Source: Mesorhizobium sp. ZC-5 (GTDB lineage: Bacteria > Pseudomonadota > Alphaproteobacteria > Rhizobiales > Rhizobiaceae). From it: a DNA stretch of 64,000 nucleotides. Both the position numbers and the translations under genes were made by a program. Shown piece by piece: positions 33,220 through 41,409 of the stretch; position 1 is the first letter of the stretch; each line of letters starts with the position of its first letter. Location of the stretch: positions 62,001 through 126,000 of the forward strand of contig NZ_JAOWPT010000015.1 in the NCBI RefSeq assembly GCF_025753855.1, written 5' to 3'. Below the pieces are notes generated by a model. The model saw nothing but the letters and a program-made list of their open reading frames with translations, was not told the origin of the DNA and searched no databases.

Positions 33220-35775
33220 ATGCTTTATTTTTCGCCCTGGAAGACGTTCTCGATCTGGTTCGTCATCATCATCGGCGTCGTTTTCACGCTGCCGAACATG
33301 CTGCCCCAGTCGGTTCTGGATTCGTTGCCGGATTGGGCGCCGAAGAACACGATGACGCTTGGCCTCGACCTGCAGGGCGGCTCACACATTCTGCTGCAAG
33401 TCGACAAGCAGGATCTGATCAACGAGCGTCTGCAGGCGACGCGCGACGATATCCGCACCCAACTGCGTGATGCCAAGATCGGTTACACCGGTCTTTCGGG
33501 CACCGGCCGCTCGGTACAGGTCCGCATTCGCGAAGCCAATGAAGTCGAGCAGGCGAAGACGGCGCTTGCATCGCTGACGCAGCCGGTTTCGTCCGGCGTT
33601 TTCGGCACCGGCTCCACCACCGAACTGGAACTTGACGAACCGGAACCCGGGCTGCTGCGCTTTACGCTGACCGAAGAAGGCGTCACCTACCGCACCAGTT
33701 CGGCCGTTACCCAGTCGATCGAGGTCATCGGCCGTCGCGTCAACGAACTCGGTACGACCGAGCCGATCATCCAGCGTCAGGGCGTCGACCGCATCCTCGT
33801 CCAGGTGCCGGGCCTGCAGGATCCGCAGCGCCTGAAGGATATTCTCGGCCAGACCGCCAAGCTGACCTTCCAGATGGTCGACCAGACAATGCCGGTGCAG
33901 GAGGCCATCGAAGGGCGTCCGCCGGCAGGTTCGAGCGTACTTTATTCGATGGACGATCCGCCGGTTCCCTATCTCATCGAAGGCCGTGTCATCGTATCGG
34001 GCGAAAATCTCGTCGATGCGCAGGCAACCTTCGACCAGCGCACGAACGAGCCCGTGGTGTCATTCCGCTTCGATGCCAAGGGTGCCCAGCGCTTCGGGCA
34101 GGCGACGCAGCAGAACGTCGGCAAGCTTTTTGCGATCATCCTCGACAACCAGGTGATCTCGGCACCCCAGATCCGTGAGCCGATCCTCGGCGGCACTGGC
34201 CAGATTTCCGGCAGCTTCACGGCCGAGAGCGCCAATGACCTTGCCGTGCTCCTGCGCGCCGGCGCGCTGCCGGCCGATCTGACCATCGTCGAGGAACGCA
34301 CCGTAGGCCCGAGCCTCGGCGCCGACTCCATCGCCGCTGGTGAGATCGCCTCGCTGATTGCGGGCATTCTCGTTGTCGGATTCATGATCGTCGCCTATGG
34401 CAAGCTCGGCGTGATCGCCAACATCGCGCTCGCCGCGAACGTCTCGCTCATCATCGCGATTCTTACTGTGCTTGGCGCTACGCTGACGATGCCCGGTATC
34501 GCCGGTATCGTGTTGACCGTCGGCATGGCCGTCGATTCCAACGTCATCATCTACGAACGCGTGCGCGAGGAGCGGCGCCTGGGCCGATCGCTGGTTCAAT
34601 CGCTGGATTCAGGCTTCTCCCGGGCGCTTTCGACGATCGTCGACGCCAACTTCACCACCTTCATCGCCGCCGTCATCTTGTTCTATCTCGGTTCCGGACC
34701 GGTGCGCGGCTTCGCCGTGACGCTGGCCATCGGTATCGTGACGACCGTGTTTACTGCGTTCACGCTCACGCGCTGGCTGATTGCGGTCTGGCTGAAGCGC
34801 TGGAAGCCGAAGGAGCTTCCGAACGGCCTGATCAGGTTCGTGCCTGATGACACCACGCTGCCGTTCATGTCGTGGCGCAGATACGCATTCGGCTTGTCTG
34901 CGGCCCTGTCGATTGCCGCCATGGTGCTCTTCTTCACGATGGAAATGAACTACGGCATCGATTTCCGCGGCGGCTCCAGCATCGAGGTGCAGTCCAAGGC
35001 CGCCGCCGCCGATCCCGGAAACGTGCGCGAACGGTTGAACGAACTCAATCTCGGCGACGTCCAGGTTCAGGAGTTCGGCTCGCCCCGCGACCTGCTCATC
35101 CGCATCGAAGGACAGGGTGGTGGCGACAATGCCGAGCAGAGCGTCGTCGAGAAGGTCCGTTCGGAACTTCAGGAGGATTACGATTTCCGCAAGGTCGAGT
35201 CGGTCGGCCCGACGGTGTCCGGAGAATTGGCCTTCTACGGCACGATGGGCATTCTCGCTTCCATGGTGGCGATGCTCATCTACATCTGGTTCCGCTTCGA
35301 GTGGCAATTCGGCGTTGGCGCCGTCATCGCGACAGTGCACGACGTGACCATGATGGTCGGGCTTTATGTCCTCTCCGGACTGGAGTTCAACCTGACCAGT
35401 ATCGCGGCCATCCTTACCATCGTCGGCTATTCGATCAACGATACGGTGGTCGTTTACGACCGCGTGCGCGAGGATCTCAGGCGATACAAGAAGATGCCGA
35501 TCGAGCAACTGCTCGACCTCTCGATGAACCAGACATTGTCGCGAACGGTGCTGACCGGCGTGACGACGCTTCTGGCCCTTATCGCGCTGTACCTCTTCGG
35601 GGGCGAAGTCATTCGCTCGTTCGTCTTCGCAATGATTTTCGGCATCCTGGTCGGCACCTATTCGTCGATCTTCGTTGCCGGCCCATTGCTGATCCTGTTC
35701 CGGCTGCGGCCTGAAACCTTCGAAGCAGGGGAAAAGACCGGGCTTCCGACGTCTGTCCAGATTTCGAAGTCCTGA
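33220..35775 (+). CDS. secDF: Protein translocase subunit SecDF (fused SecD-SecF)
   Basis: An 851-residue fusion of SecD and SecF, usual in Rhizobiales. The SecD half has TM1, the GLDLQGGSHILLQVD motif, the periplasmic P1 domain and a five-helix bundle with ILTVGMAVDSNVIIYERVRE. The SecF half starts near residue 547 (MSWRRYAFGLSAALS), with NYGIDFRGGSSIEVQ and TIVGYSINDTVVVYDRVRED. It uses proton-motive force to pull secreted proteins out of SecYEG. The fusion has no frameshift. It is followed after 4 nt by the Mth938-like gene. Confidence 0.96.
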   Translation: MLYFSPWKTFSIWFVIIIGVVFTLPNMLPQSVLDSLPDWAPKNTMTLGLDLQGGSHILLQVDKQDLINERLQATRDDIRTQLRDAKIGYTGLSGTGRSVQVRIREANEVEQAKTALASLTQPVSSGVFGTGSTTELELDEPEPGLLRFTLTEEGVTYRTSSAVTQSIEVIGRRVNELGTTEPIIQRQGVDRILVQVPGLQDPQRLKDILGQTAKLTFQMVDQTMPVQEAIEGRPPAGSSVLYSMDDPPVPYLIEGRVIVSGENLVDAQATFDQRTNEPVVSFRFDAKGAQRFGQATQQNVGKLFAIILDNQVISAPQIREPILGGTGQISGSFTAESANDLAVLLRAGALPADLTIVEERTVGPSLGADSIAAGEIASLIAGILVVGFMIVAYGKLGVIANIALAANVSLIIAILTVLGATLTMPGIAGIVLTVGMAVDSNVIIYERVREERRLGRSLVQSLDSGFSRALSTIVDANFTTFIAAVILFYLGSGPVRGFAVTLAIGIVTTVFTAFTLTRWLIAVWLKRWKPKELPNGLIRFVPDDTTLPFMSWRRYAFGLSAALSIAAMVLFFTMEMNYGIDFRGGSSIEVQSKAAAADPGNVRERLNELNLGDVQVQEFGSPRDLLIRIEGQGGGDNAEQSVVEKVRSELQEDYDFRKVESVGPTVSGELAFYGTMGILASMVAMLIYIWFRFEWQFGVGAVIATVHDVTMMVGLYVLSGLEFNLTSIAAILTIVGYSINDTVVVYDRVREDLRRYKKMPIEQLLDLSMNQTLSRTVLTGVTTLLALIALYLFGGEVIRSFVFAMIFGILVGTYSSIFVAGPLLILFRLRPETFEAGEKTGLPTSVQISKS

Positions 35776-35779
35776 CGCC

Positions 35780-36169
35780 ATGGCCGGGGGAATTGTGATG
35801 CGTGAGGCGCATTTCCCCGGCCGTCCGCCCATCGATGCCTATGGCAACGGGGGCTTCCGCTTTGCGGGAATGTCGCATCGCGGATCGATCCTGTGTCTGC
35901 CGTCCGGCGTCTACGGCTGGGAGCCAGCAGACAGGAACGCGCTCGTTGCCGGCGATTTCGCAAAACTTCTGGCCGAAGCCCAGGAGGTGGAGATCCTGCT
36001 CGTCGGCATGGGGCCCGATCTGAAGCCGCTTCCAGCCGAATTGCGCGCCGCACTGAAAGATGTCCGTATCTCGGCCGATCCGATGGCGACAGGCGCCGCC
36101 GTCCGGACCTACAACGTGCTGCTTGCGGAAGACCGTGCCGTCGCCGCCGCGCTGATCGCCGTGGAGTGA
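35780..36169 (+). CDS. Mth938-domain protein (homologue of complex I assembly factor NDUFAF3)
   Basis: A 129-residue DUF498/Mth938 protein. The family blocks are IDAYGNGGFRF, GSILCLPSGVYGW, LLVGMGPDLKPLP and the C-terminal MATGAAVRTYNVLLAEDRAV. The mitochondrial member NDUFAF3 helps assemble respiratory complex I; the bacterial role is not settled. It starts 4 nt after secDF and stops 1 nt before the next gene, so it is in the yajC-secDF operon. Confidence 0.85.
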   Translation: MAGGIVMREAHFPGRPPIDAYGNGGFRFAGMSHRGSILCLPSGVYGWEPADRNALVAGDFAKLLAEAQEVEILLVGMGPDLKPLPAELRAALKDVRISADPMATGAAVRTYNVLLAEDRAVAAALIAVE

Positions 36170-36170
36170 C

Positions 36171-37010
36171 GTGTCTTCCGCTGACGATCATCTGAGCGAG
36201 GCCGTCCGAACGGCAGATCACGGCCGTTATCTCACCGTGCTTTATGCACCGCAGGAGAAGCGCCGCAGTCTCCTGGCGCTCTATGCCTTCAATGTCGAGA
36301 TCGCTTCAGTGCGCGACCGCATCCGCGAGCCGTTGCCAGGCGAGGTGAGGCTGCAATGGTGGCGCGACGTCCTCGACGGGCGCACCGCTGCCGACGGCCA
36401 CCCGGTGGCCGAGGCGTTGCTTGCGGCGATCCGCGAGCATGGCTTGCCGGTCGAAACCTTCCAGAACTATCTCGATGCCCGGATTTTCGACCTTTATGAC
36501 GACCCGATGCCGACGCGCAACGACCTCGAAGGATATTGCGGCGAGACGGCTTCCGCCCTCATCCAACTCGCCGCGATGATCCTCGATGCTTCAGCCGCGC
36601 CGCGCTTTGCCGAACTTGCCGGCCATGCCGGTTGCGCCCAGGCCATTACAGGCATCCTGCGCCTGCTGCCGATCAGCCGCGCCCGCGGCCAGTGCTACGT
36701 GCCGAGGGATATCCTCGCGGCGGCCGGCACTTCGCTTGAGGAATTCCTGGCGGGAGAAGGCGGGGCAGGGGCCACTCATGCGGTTTCGGCGATGGCAGCG
36801 CTTGCCAGGCAGCACCTGGCCGCATTCGAGCGCCAGGCGTCCGGCCTGCCGGAAACGTTGCGCCCAGCCTTCCTGCCGCTGGCGTTGACCGGTGCTTATC
36901 TCGAAGCTATCGAGAGAAATCCCGCGAAAGCCTTGAAGCAGACGAGTGAATTGCCGGTCTGGCGACGTCACTGGCTGATGCTGCGACGGGCGTCGCGCGG
37001 CTGGCGCTAA
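36171..37010 (+). CDS. Squalene/phytoene synthase-like protein (NDUFAF6-type, probably not catalytic)
   Basis: A 279-residue protein with the squalene/phytoene synthase fold signature (LYAFNVEIASVRDRIREP, LQWWRDVLDG, LAGHAGCAQAITGILRLLP, RGQCYVPRDILAAAG). The first Asp-rich motif (DxxxD) that binds farnesyl diphosphate is replaced by NVEIASVRD, as in mitochondrial NDUFAF6 relatives, so prenyl synthase activity is doubtful. Adjacency to the NDUFAF3-like gene supports a complex I assembly role. Start GTG 36171, immediately after the previous stop. Confidence 0.83.
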   Translation: MSSADDHLSEAVRTADHGRYLTVLYAPQEKRRSLLALYAFNVEIASVRDRIREPLPGEVRLQWWRDVLDGRTAADGHPVAEALLAAIREHGLPVETFQNYLDARIFDLYDDPMPTRNDLEGYCGETASALIQLAAMILDASAAPRFAELAGHAGCAQAITGILRLLPISRARGQCYVPRDILAAAGTSLEEFLAGEGGAGATHAVSAMAALARQHLAAFERQASGLPETLRPAFLPLALTGAYLEAIERNPAKALKQTSELPVWRRHWLMLRRASRGWR

Positions 37011-37092
37011 TCCTCCTTTGACGTAAACGTCAACCGTGCTAAATCTCTCGCGCAGCCGCGGGTTTGCGGCGGCGCGGGAGGAAATTTCAACG

Positions 37093-37527
37093 ATGAGCCT
37101 GCCCATCCTGGTTGCGATGGTTGTGATCGGCATCACCGCCGCCGTGCTTGCAGTGCATCTGACGGGCGGCAGCGCGAAAGCCAGGCTTGCCGGGCCTGAT
37201 CAGGCGCGAAACCGCTTCGCTGAGGATTTTCCGGACGAGGCGGTGCTTGCTGTCCGCCTGACCAGCGATGCCGAGACGGCGTTTCTCGAGCTTGGCGATG
37301 AACGGATGGGCATCGTCCAGGTTTTCGGCGACAAGTTCCTGACCCGCATCGTCTCACACAGGGATATCGCACGCATCGCCGCGCCTAGGCAGGCCGTGGT
37401 TTCGATCCGCCTGCATGATTTCACCTGGGGCGGCGGCGAGTTCCGCTTTGACGACGAAGATGCCGCAAGTGCCGTGATGCGGGCGTTGAAGCCGCGCGAA
37501 AAGACGAATGTGGGAGAGCCCGCCTGA
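37093..37527 (+). CDS. Hypothetical single-pass membrane protein (144 aa)
   Basis: The N-terminus MSLPILVAMVVIGITAAVLA is a membrane anchor. It is followed by a soluble part with AVRLTSDAETAFLELGDERM and a C-terminal GGGEFRFDDEDAASAVMRAL. A GGAGGAAATTT ribosome site precedes ATG 37093. I do not recognise a named domain. The stop overlaps the start of the following sterol-desaturase-family gene by one base, so the two are probably co-translated; a PH-like or accessory role to that enzyme would be speculation. Confidence 0.75.
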   Translation: MSLPILVAMVVIGITAAVLAVHLTGGSAKARLAGPDQARNRFAEDFPDEAVLAVRLTSDAETAFLELGDERMGIVQVFGDKFLTRIVSHRDIARIAAPRQAVVSIRLHDFTWGGGEFRFDDEDAASAVMRALKPREKTNVGEPA

Positions 37528-38480
37528 TGGAAACCTACGATTTTCCGAAAGTGACCGAACTGGCGATCCCGTTCTTCGTGATCGCAATCCTGATCGAGCT
37601 TTGGCTGGTTCGTACCGGCCGCGCCAAGGGCGCATTCGAAACCCGCGACACGCTGACCAGCCTGATGATGGGAACCGGCAATGTGGTTGCCGGTATTTTG
37701 CTCGGCATCGTCTCCTACACCACGCTGGTCTGGGTCTGGCAGTTCCGCTTTTTCGATCTGGGGCTTTCGGTCTGGGTCTTCATCGGAGCCTTCCTGCTCG
37801 ATGACCTGCGCTATTATCTCTACCACCGCATAGCCCACCGCGTGCGCTGGGTCTGGGCCGAGCACGTCAACCATCATTCGAGCCAGCACTACAATCTCTC
37901 GACCGCGCTCCGGCAGAGCTGGACGGGGCTGTTCACCGGCATGTTCATCCTGCAGGTGCCGATGGTGCTGCTTGGCCTCCACCCGGCGGTGATCGCCTTC
38001 GTCTTCGGCTTCAATCTCGTCTGGCAATTCTGGATCCACACCGAGGCGATCGGCAAGATGTGGGGATGGTTCGAGTTCATCTTCAACACGCCGTCTCACC
38101 ACCGCGTGCACCACGCCACCAATCCGCGCTACCTCGACGCCAATTATGCCGGCACGCTGATCATCTGGGACCGCATGTTCGGCACATTTGTCGAGGAACT
38201 GGAGGAAGACCGGCCACGCTACGGCATCGTGAAGAACCTCGGTACCTTCAACCCGCTGAAAGTGGCGTTCCATGAATGGATCGGCATGTTCCGGGATGCG
38301 TTCTCGCCGGGCCTGACTTTGGGCCAGCGCCTGAACTATCTGATCAAGCCGCCAGGCTGGAGCCATGACGGATCGCGCGAGACGTCGGAAAGCCTCAAGG
38401 CAGCCTATGTGCGCAGAAATCCGGGCGAGGCGGGGAAGCCGGGATTGCCGTCGGCCGACAATATCCAGGCTGCGGAGTAA
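37527..38480 (+). CDS. Sterol desaturase / fatty acid hydroxylase-family membrane enzyme
   Basis: A 317-residue integral membrane di-iron enzyme. The three histidine motifs are present: HRIAH, HVNHH with a following SSQH, and HHRVHH. Four or so helices surround them. The family hydroxylates or desaturates lipids (sterols, carotenoids, fatty acids, alkylglycerol). The substrate in this bacterium is unknown; ornithine-lipid or fatty-acyl hydroxylation is possible. It overlaps the previous gene by one base and is convergent with trmFO. Confidence 0.87.
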   Translation: METYDFPKVTELAIPFFVIAILIELWLVRTGRAKGAFETRDTLTSLMMGTGNVVAGILLGIVSYTTLVWVWQFRFFDLGLSVWVFIGAFLLDDLRYYLYHRIAHRVRWVWAEHVNHHSSQHYNLSTALRQSWTGLFTGMFILQVPMVLLGLHPAVIAFVFGFNLVWQFWIHTEAIGKMWGWFEFIFNTPSHHRVHHATNPRYLDANYAGTLIIWDRMFGTFVEELEEDRPRYGIVKNLGTFNPLKVAFHEWIGMFRDAFSPGLTLGQRLNYLIKPPGWSHDGSRETSESLKAAYVRRNPGEAGKPGLPSADNIQAAE

Positions 38481-38498
38481 CCTTCAGAAGAATAGGGG

Positions 38499-39923
38499 TT
38501 ATTCCGCCGCTTGCGCGGCTGCGTTCAGCCCAAGCCAAGTCCGGCAATCTGTCAGCGCGCGTCCCGTCATCGCCTTCTTCCGGGCGATGGATTTGTCCTT
38601 GCCGCGGAAGCGGCCTTCGAAACCTTCGGGCCGCAGGTTCGTTCCGGCTTCCAGCGGCGGGAACAGCCCGAAATTGACGTTCATCGGCTGGAACGAACGT
38701 TTGCCCGGTTCGTCGTCGGAAACAATATGGCCGCCGGTGATATGGTTGAGCAGTGCCCCGAAAGCCGTGGTGACGGGCGGCAATGAAGGCGCCCGTCCAA
38801 GCCGCTCGGCCGCGGCGAAGCGGCCGGCCAGCAGGCCGATCGCGGCGCTCTCGACATAGCCTTCGCAGCCGGTGATCTGGCCGGCAAAACGCAGGCCGGG
38901 GCGAGACTTCAGCTGCAGCGAGCCGTCAAGCAGCGTCGGCGAATTGATATAAGTGTTGCGGTGCAGTCCGCCGAGGCGGGCGAATTCGGCGTTCTCGAGT
39001 CCCGGTATCATCCGGAAGATGCGCACCTGCTCGCCGTGTTTCAGCTTCGTCTGAAAGCCGACCATGTTGTAGAGCGTGCCCAGCGCGTTGTCCTGGCGAA
39101 GCTGCACAACAGCATATGCCTTGACCGTCGGATTGTGCGCGTTGGTCAGGCCCATCGGCTTCATCGGGCCATGGCGCAGCGTCTCGACGCCGCGTTCGGC
39201 CATCACCTCGATCGGCAGGCAGCCGTCGAAATACGGCGTGCCTTCCCACTCCTTGAACTCGGTCTTCTGGCCGTCGAGCAAAGCCTGCACGAAGGCTTCG
39301 TACTGAGCCTTGTCCATCGGACAGTTGATATAGTCCTTGCCGGTGCCGCCGGGCCCGACCTTGTCGTAGCGCGACTGGAACCAGCAGGTACCCATGTCGA
39401 TCGTGTCGAAATGCACGATCGGCGCGATCGCGTCGAAGAAGGCGAGCGCGTCGGCGCCGGTGGCCTCGGCGATCGCCTGCGCCAGCGACGGCGCCGTCAG
39501 CGGGCCGGTGGCGATGATCGCCTTGTCCCATTCGGCGGGCGGCAGACCGGGCACTTCTTCACGGGCGATGGAGATCAGCGGGTGCGCTTCGAGTTTCGCG
39601 GTGACGGCTGCCGAGAAACCGTCACGGTCGACGGCCAGCGCACCGCCGGCCGGTACTTGATGAGCGTCGCCGCAAGCCATGATCAGCGAGCCGGCGAGCC
39701 GCATTTCGGCATGCAGCAGCCCGACCGCATTGGTCTCGGCGTCATCGGAGCGAAAGGAATTGGAACAGACGAGCTCGGCCAGGCTGTCGGTCTTGTGAGC
39801 GTCGGTGCCGCGCACCGGGCGCATTTCATGAAGGATCACTGGCACGCCGGCTTGCGCCGCCTGCCATGCGGCTTCGGAGCCGGCCAGGCCGCCGCCGATC
39901 ACGTGGATTGGTTCTGTCGTCAT
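38499..39923 (-). CDS. trmFO: Methylenetetrahydrofolate-tRNA-(uracil-5-)-methyltransferase TrmFO
   Basis: A 474-residue folate/FAD-dependent enzyme forming m5U54 in the tRNA T-loop. [18 protein letters not shown] is the FAD-binding loop. [32 protein letters not shown] and the C-terminal [20 protein letters not shown] are TrmFO (Gid) signatures. ATG 39923 gives [11 protein letters not shown]; the frame is open to 39995 without family similarity. On the minus strand it lies just downstream of the tandem CCUCCUCCC hairpins. Confidence 0.94.
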   Translation of the reverse strand: MTTEPIHVIGGGLAGSEAAWQAAQAGVPVILHEMRPVRGTDAHKTDSLAELVCSNSFRSDDAETNAVGLLHAEMRLAGSLIMACGDAHQVPAGGALAVDRDGFSAAVTAKLEAHPLISIAREEVPGLPPAEWDKAIIATGPLTAPSLAQAIAEATGADALAFFDAIAPIVHFDTIDMGTCWFQSRYDKVGPGGTGKDYINCPMDKAQYEAFVQALLDGQKTEFKEWEGTPYFDGCLPIEVMAERGVETLRHGPMKPMGLTNAHNPTVKAYAVVQLRQDNALGTLYNMVGFQTKLKHGEQVRIFRMIPGLENAEFARLGGLHRNTYINSPTLLDGSLQLKSRPGLRFAGQITGCEGYVESAAIGLLAGRFAAAERLGRAPSLPPVTTAFGALLNHITGGHIVSDDEPGKRSFQPMNVNFGLFPPLEAGTNLRPEGFEGRFRGKDKSIARKKAMTGRALTDCRTWLGLNAAAQAAE

Positions 39924-39982
39924 GCCGGGGAAATAGGCCGTTGGCTTGCCGAAAGCAATCGTCGGAAGCTCACGCATGGTCC

Positions 39983-40101
39983 AAAACGACAACACCCGCC
40001 GGGGGAGGAGGTCCGGCGGGTGTCGTTTTGGTGGTCAGCGCCCGGGAGGAGGTGGGAGCTGACCGTATTCGTCATCGCCTGGGAGGAGGTAGGCTTTGAC
40101 G
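39983..40101 (-). ncRNA. Cuckoo/alpha-r14-like anti-Shine-Dalgarno RNA, unit 2 (three hairpins)
   Basis: Read on the minus strand, three stem-loops expose CCUCCUCCC in their loops: motif copies at 40081-40089, 40044-40052 and 40003-40011. Stems include GGTCAGC/GCTGACC and an 11-bp ACACCCGCCGG/CCGGCGGGTGT. The last hairpin is followed by GTCGTTTTGG on the RNA side and can act as the terminator. The motif is complementary to ribosome binding sites, or mimics the 16S tail. It is the second of two tandem units downstream of the DUF1127 genes. Confidence 0.75.
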
Positions 40102-40145
40102 AAATTCTTTTCGCCTTCGAGGCAGCGAAGAGCCTTGATTTAACA

Positions 40146-40255
40146 GCACCCGCCGAGGGAGGAGGTTCGGCGGGTGCCGTTTTGGTGGTCAGCGTCCGGG
40201 AGGAGGTGAACGCTGGCCGTATCCGTCGGAACCTGGGAGGAGGTAGGTTCCGGCG
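40146..40255 (-). ncRNA. Cuckoo/alpha-r14-like anti-Shine-Dalgarno RNA, unit 1 (three hairpins)
   Basis: On the minus strand, three stem-loops carry CCUCCUCCC loops at 40235-40243, 40198-40206 and 40157-40165. The stems are GGAACCT/AGGTTCC, GTCAGCGT/ACGCTGGC and the 11-bp GCACCCGCCGA/TCGGCGGGTGC. The unit begins 12 nt after the stop of the second DUF1127 gene, so it is likely cut from a common transcript. The third stem is nearly the same as in unit 2, showing tandem duplication. Known relatives are the CcsR RNAs of Rhodobacter and the alpha-r14 family of Sinorhizobium. Confidence 0.75.
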
Positions 40256-40267
40256 AAATTCCTGTTA

Positions 40268-40408
40268 TCAGGCCGCCTTGCGAGCGACGTAAGGGATGTC
40301 GCTGCGGCTGATGCCGAGGTCCGAGAGCTCGCGGTTCGACAGGCGGTCCAGCTCGTTTACCGTTTCACGGTAACGGCGCCAGTTGCGGTAATTGCGGATC
40401 AGGTTCAT
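40268..40408 (-). CDS. DUF1127 small Arg-rich protein, copy 2 (46 aa)
   Basis: A 46-residue protein starting MNLIRNYRNWRRYRETVNEL with the conserved RLSNRELSDLGISRSDIP core, ending YVARKAA. It is too short for many gene finders. DUF1127 proteins are small basic RNA-binding-like proteins; the Rhodobacter relative CcaF1 affects maturation of the downstream CCUCCUCCC RNAs. It is 78% or more identical by eye to the copy at 40435 and lies directly upstream of the hairpin RNAs. Confidence 0.9.
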   Translation of the reverse strand: MNLIRNYRNWRRYRETVNELDRLSNRELSDLGISRSDIPYVARKAA

Positions 40409-40434
40409 GGTTCTGCTCGTTTCTTGGTCTTCGA

Positions 40435-40575
40435 TCAGATCGACTTGCGCGCGACGAACGGAATGTCGCTGCGGGTGATGCCGAGATCGGTGAGTTCACG
40501 GTTCGACAGGCGGCTCAGCTCGGAGACGGTGTCCCGGTAGCGGCGCCAGTTGCGGTAGTTGCGGATCAAGTTCAT
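40435..40575 (-). CDS. DUF1127 small Arg-rich protein, copy 1 (46 aa)
   Basis: A 46-residue protein: MNLIRNYRNWRRYRDTVSEL, then RLSNRELTDLGITRSDIP and FVARKSI. GAGAAG lies 4 nt before the ATG. An open frame to 40686 exists, but the DUF1127 family begins at MNLIRNY. It is the first gene of the leftward DUF1127-DUF1127-RNA unit. A heat-shock-sigma-like promoter stands about 60-85 nt upstream of the start codon. Confidence 0.9.
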   Translation of the reverse strand: MNLIRNYRNWRRYRDTVSELSRLSNRELTDLGITRSDIPFVARKSI

Positions 40576-40630
40576 CGTACTTCTCGTTTCGTCTTTGGTT
40601 CGTTTCGTTCGTTCATTTTGTGTGACCCGA

Positions 40631-40659
40631 AAATAGGTGGTGGCATTTCGTTTTTGAAG
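40631..40659 (-). promoter_or_regulatory. Possible RpoH-type promoter of the DUF1127/RNA unit
   Basis: On the minus strand CTTCAA (40659-40654) and CCTATTT (40637-40631) are 16 nt apart, close to the alphaproteobacterial RpoH pattern (CTTGAA and CCATAT-like). This would place the start about 50 nt before the first DUF1127 gene. In Rhodobacter the equivalent locus is under RpoHI/RpoHII. Not proven. Confidence 0.4.
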
Positions 40660-40677
40660 CGCCAATGATGCATGGCA

Positions 40678-40697
40678 GCAATGCAATTGTGCATTGC
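40678..40697. promoter_or_regulatory. Palindrome upstream of the DUF1127 promoter
   Basis: GCAATGCA and TGCATTGC form perfect 8-bp arms around ATTG. It lies 19 nt upstream of the proposed -35 box and is a possible operator. The remaining stretch up to the tRNA-Leu gene at 40974 shows no gene or RNA that I can support. Confidence 0.35.
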
Positions 40698-40973
40698 AAC
40701 ATTAATCGATTTTAGCGACTGCGGCGAAACCAAGGCCGAAACGGAAAACTGCCGTTAGGTGAATGGCTTGGATGGGCTCGTTGAAACGGATTGGAGTCTG
40801 GGCTGTTAGAGGGCAGTCTGGGTGGGGACGGCCACGGACAGGCTCTTATGCAACGAAAGTAAAAGAAGGTCTGGCCGGGCTCAAAGCCAACTTCATGGTG
40901 GCGTGAAGGATCGAAACGTGATGCGGAAGGGATGGCCGCCGGTCGTCGGGCTCTGGGTTAATCCAAGGATGGC

Positions 40974-41058
40974 TGGTGCGGATGATAGGAGTCGAACCTA
41001 CACGCCTTTCGGCACTGGAACCTAAATCCAGGGCGTCTACCAGTTCCGCCACATCCGC
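40974..41058 (-). tRNA. tRNA-Leu (anticodon UAG)
   Basis: On the minus strand, acceptor GCGGATG (41058-41052) pairs with CATCCGC, followed by A and an encoded CCA (to 40974). The anticodon stem CTGGA/TCCAG encloses TTTAGGT, giving UAG. A long variable arm (GTGCCGAAAGGCG region) marks a class II tRNA, and the T-loop is GGTTCGACTCC. The length is 85 nt with CCA. Confidence 0.95.
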
Positions 41059-41409
41059 TTGCGTTCCGGCAATCACATACGGCCATTGTTCTGTCAATGT
41101 TCGGCGTCAACCATGCCTGCTGCCTAATATGCGAAGATAGTTGAAAATAAGGGCGGTGTGTGACAGAAGGCGTGTCGAATATGACGGGTTGAGACGCCCC
41201 GCTCTCGACTGTCGCGGCAAGACGACGAAAGAACAAAGACTTTTGCCGGCAGTTGGAGGGACAAGGGCGGACCGGGATTCTATGCAGCGAAGGCTGCAGG
41301 CGTCAAAGTCCCTCCACCCGCATGAAGCCATCTCCGGCACGAAATTCCGGCAGGCTGAACGGTAAGACGCCGTTTGAGCTGCGGCATTCGTGAAAACAAA
41401 GGTTTGATT
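41059..41409. other. Gene-free stretch between tRNA-Leu and tig
   Basis: These 351 nt contain the upstream regions of tRNA-Leu (leftward) and of trigger factor (rightward). A TTGACA sequence lies on the minus strand ahead of the tRNA, but no well-spaced -10 box could be assigned. No small gene or RNA is supported. Confidence 0.5.

Noticed and set aside
36171-37010. Carotenoid or hopanoid biosynthesis from the squalene/phytoene synthase-like gene.
   Set aside because: The first Asp-rich substrate motif is missing and no other terpenoid genes are near; the NDUFAF6-type reading fits the neighbour gene.
39983-40255. Regular GGGAGGAGG repeats that at first look like a CRISPR or tandem repeat array.
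   Set aside because: The repeat unit is only 9 nt, spacing is irregular, and each copy is the loop of its own stem; the structured RNA explanation fits better.
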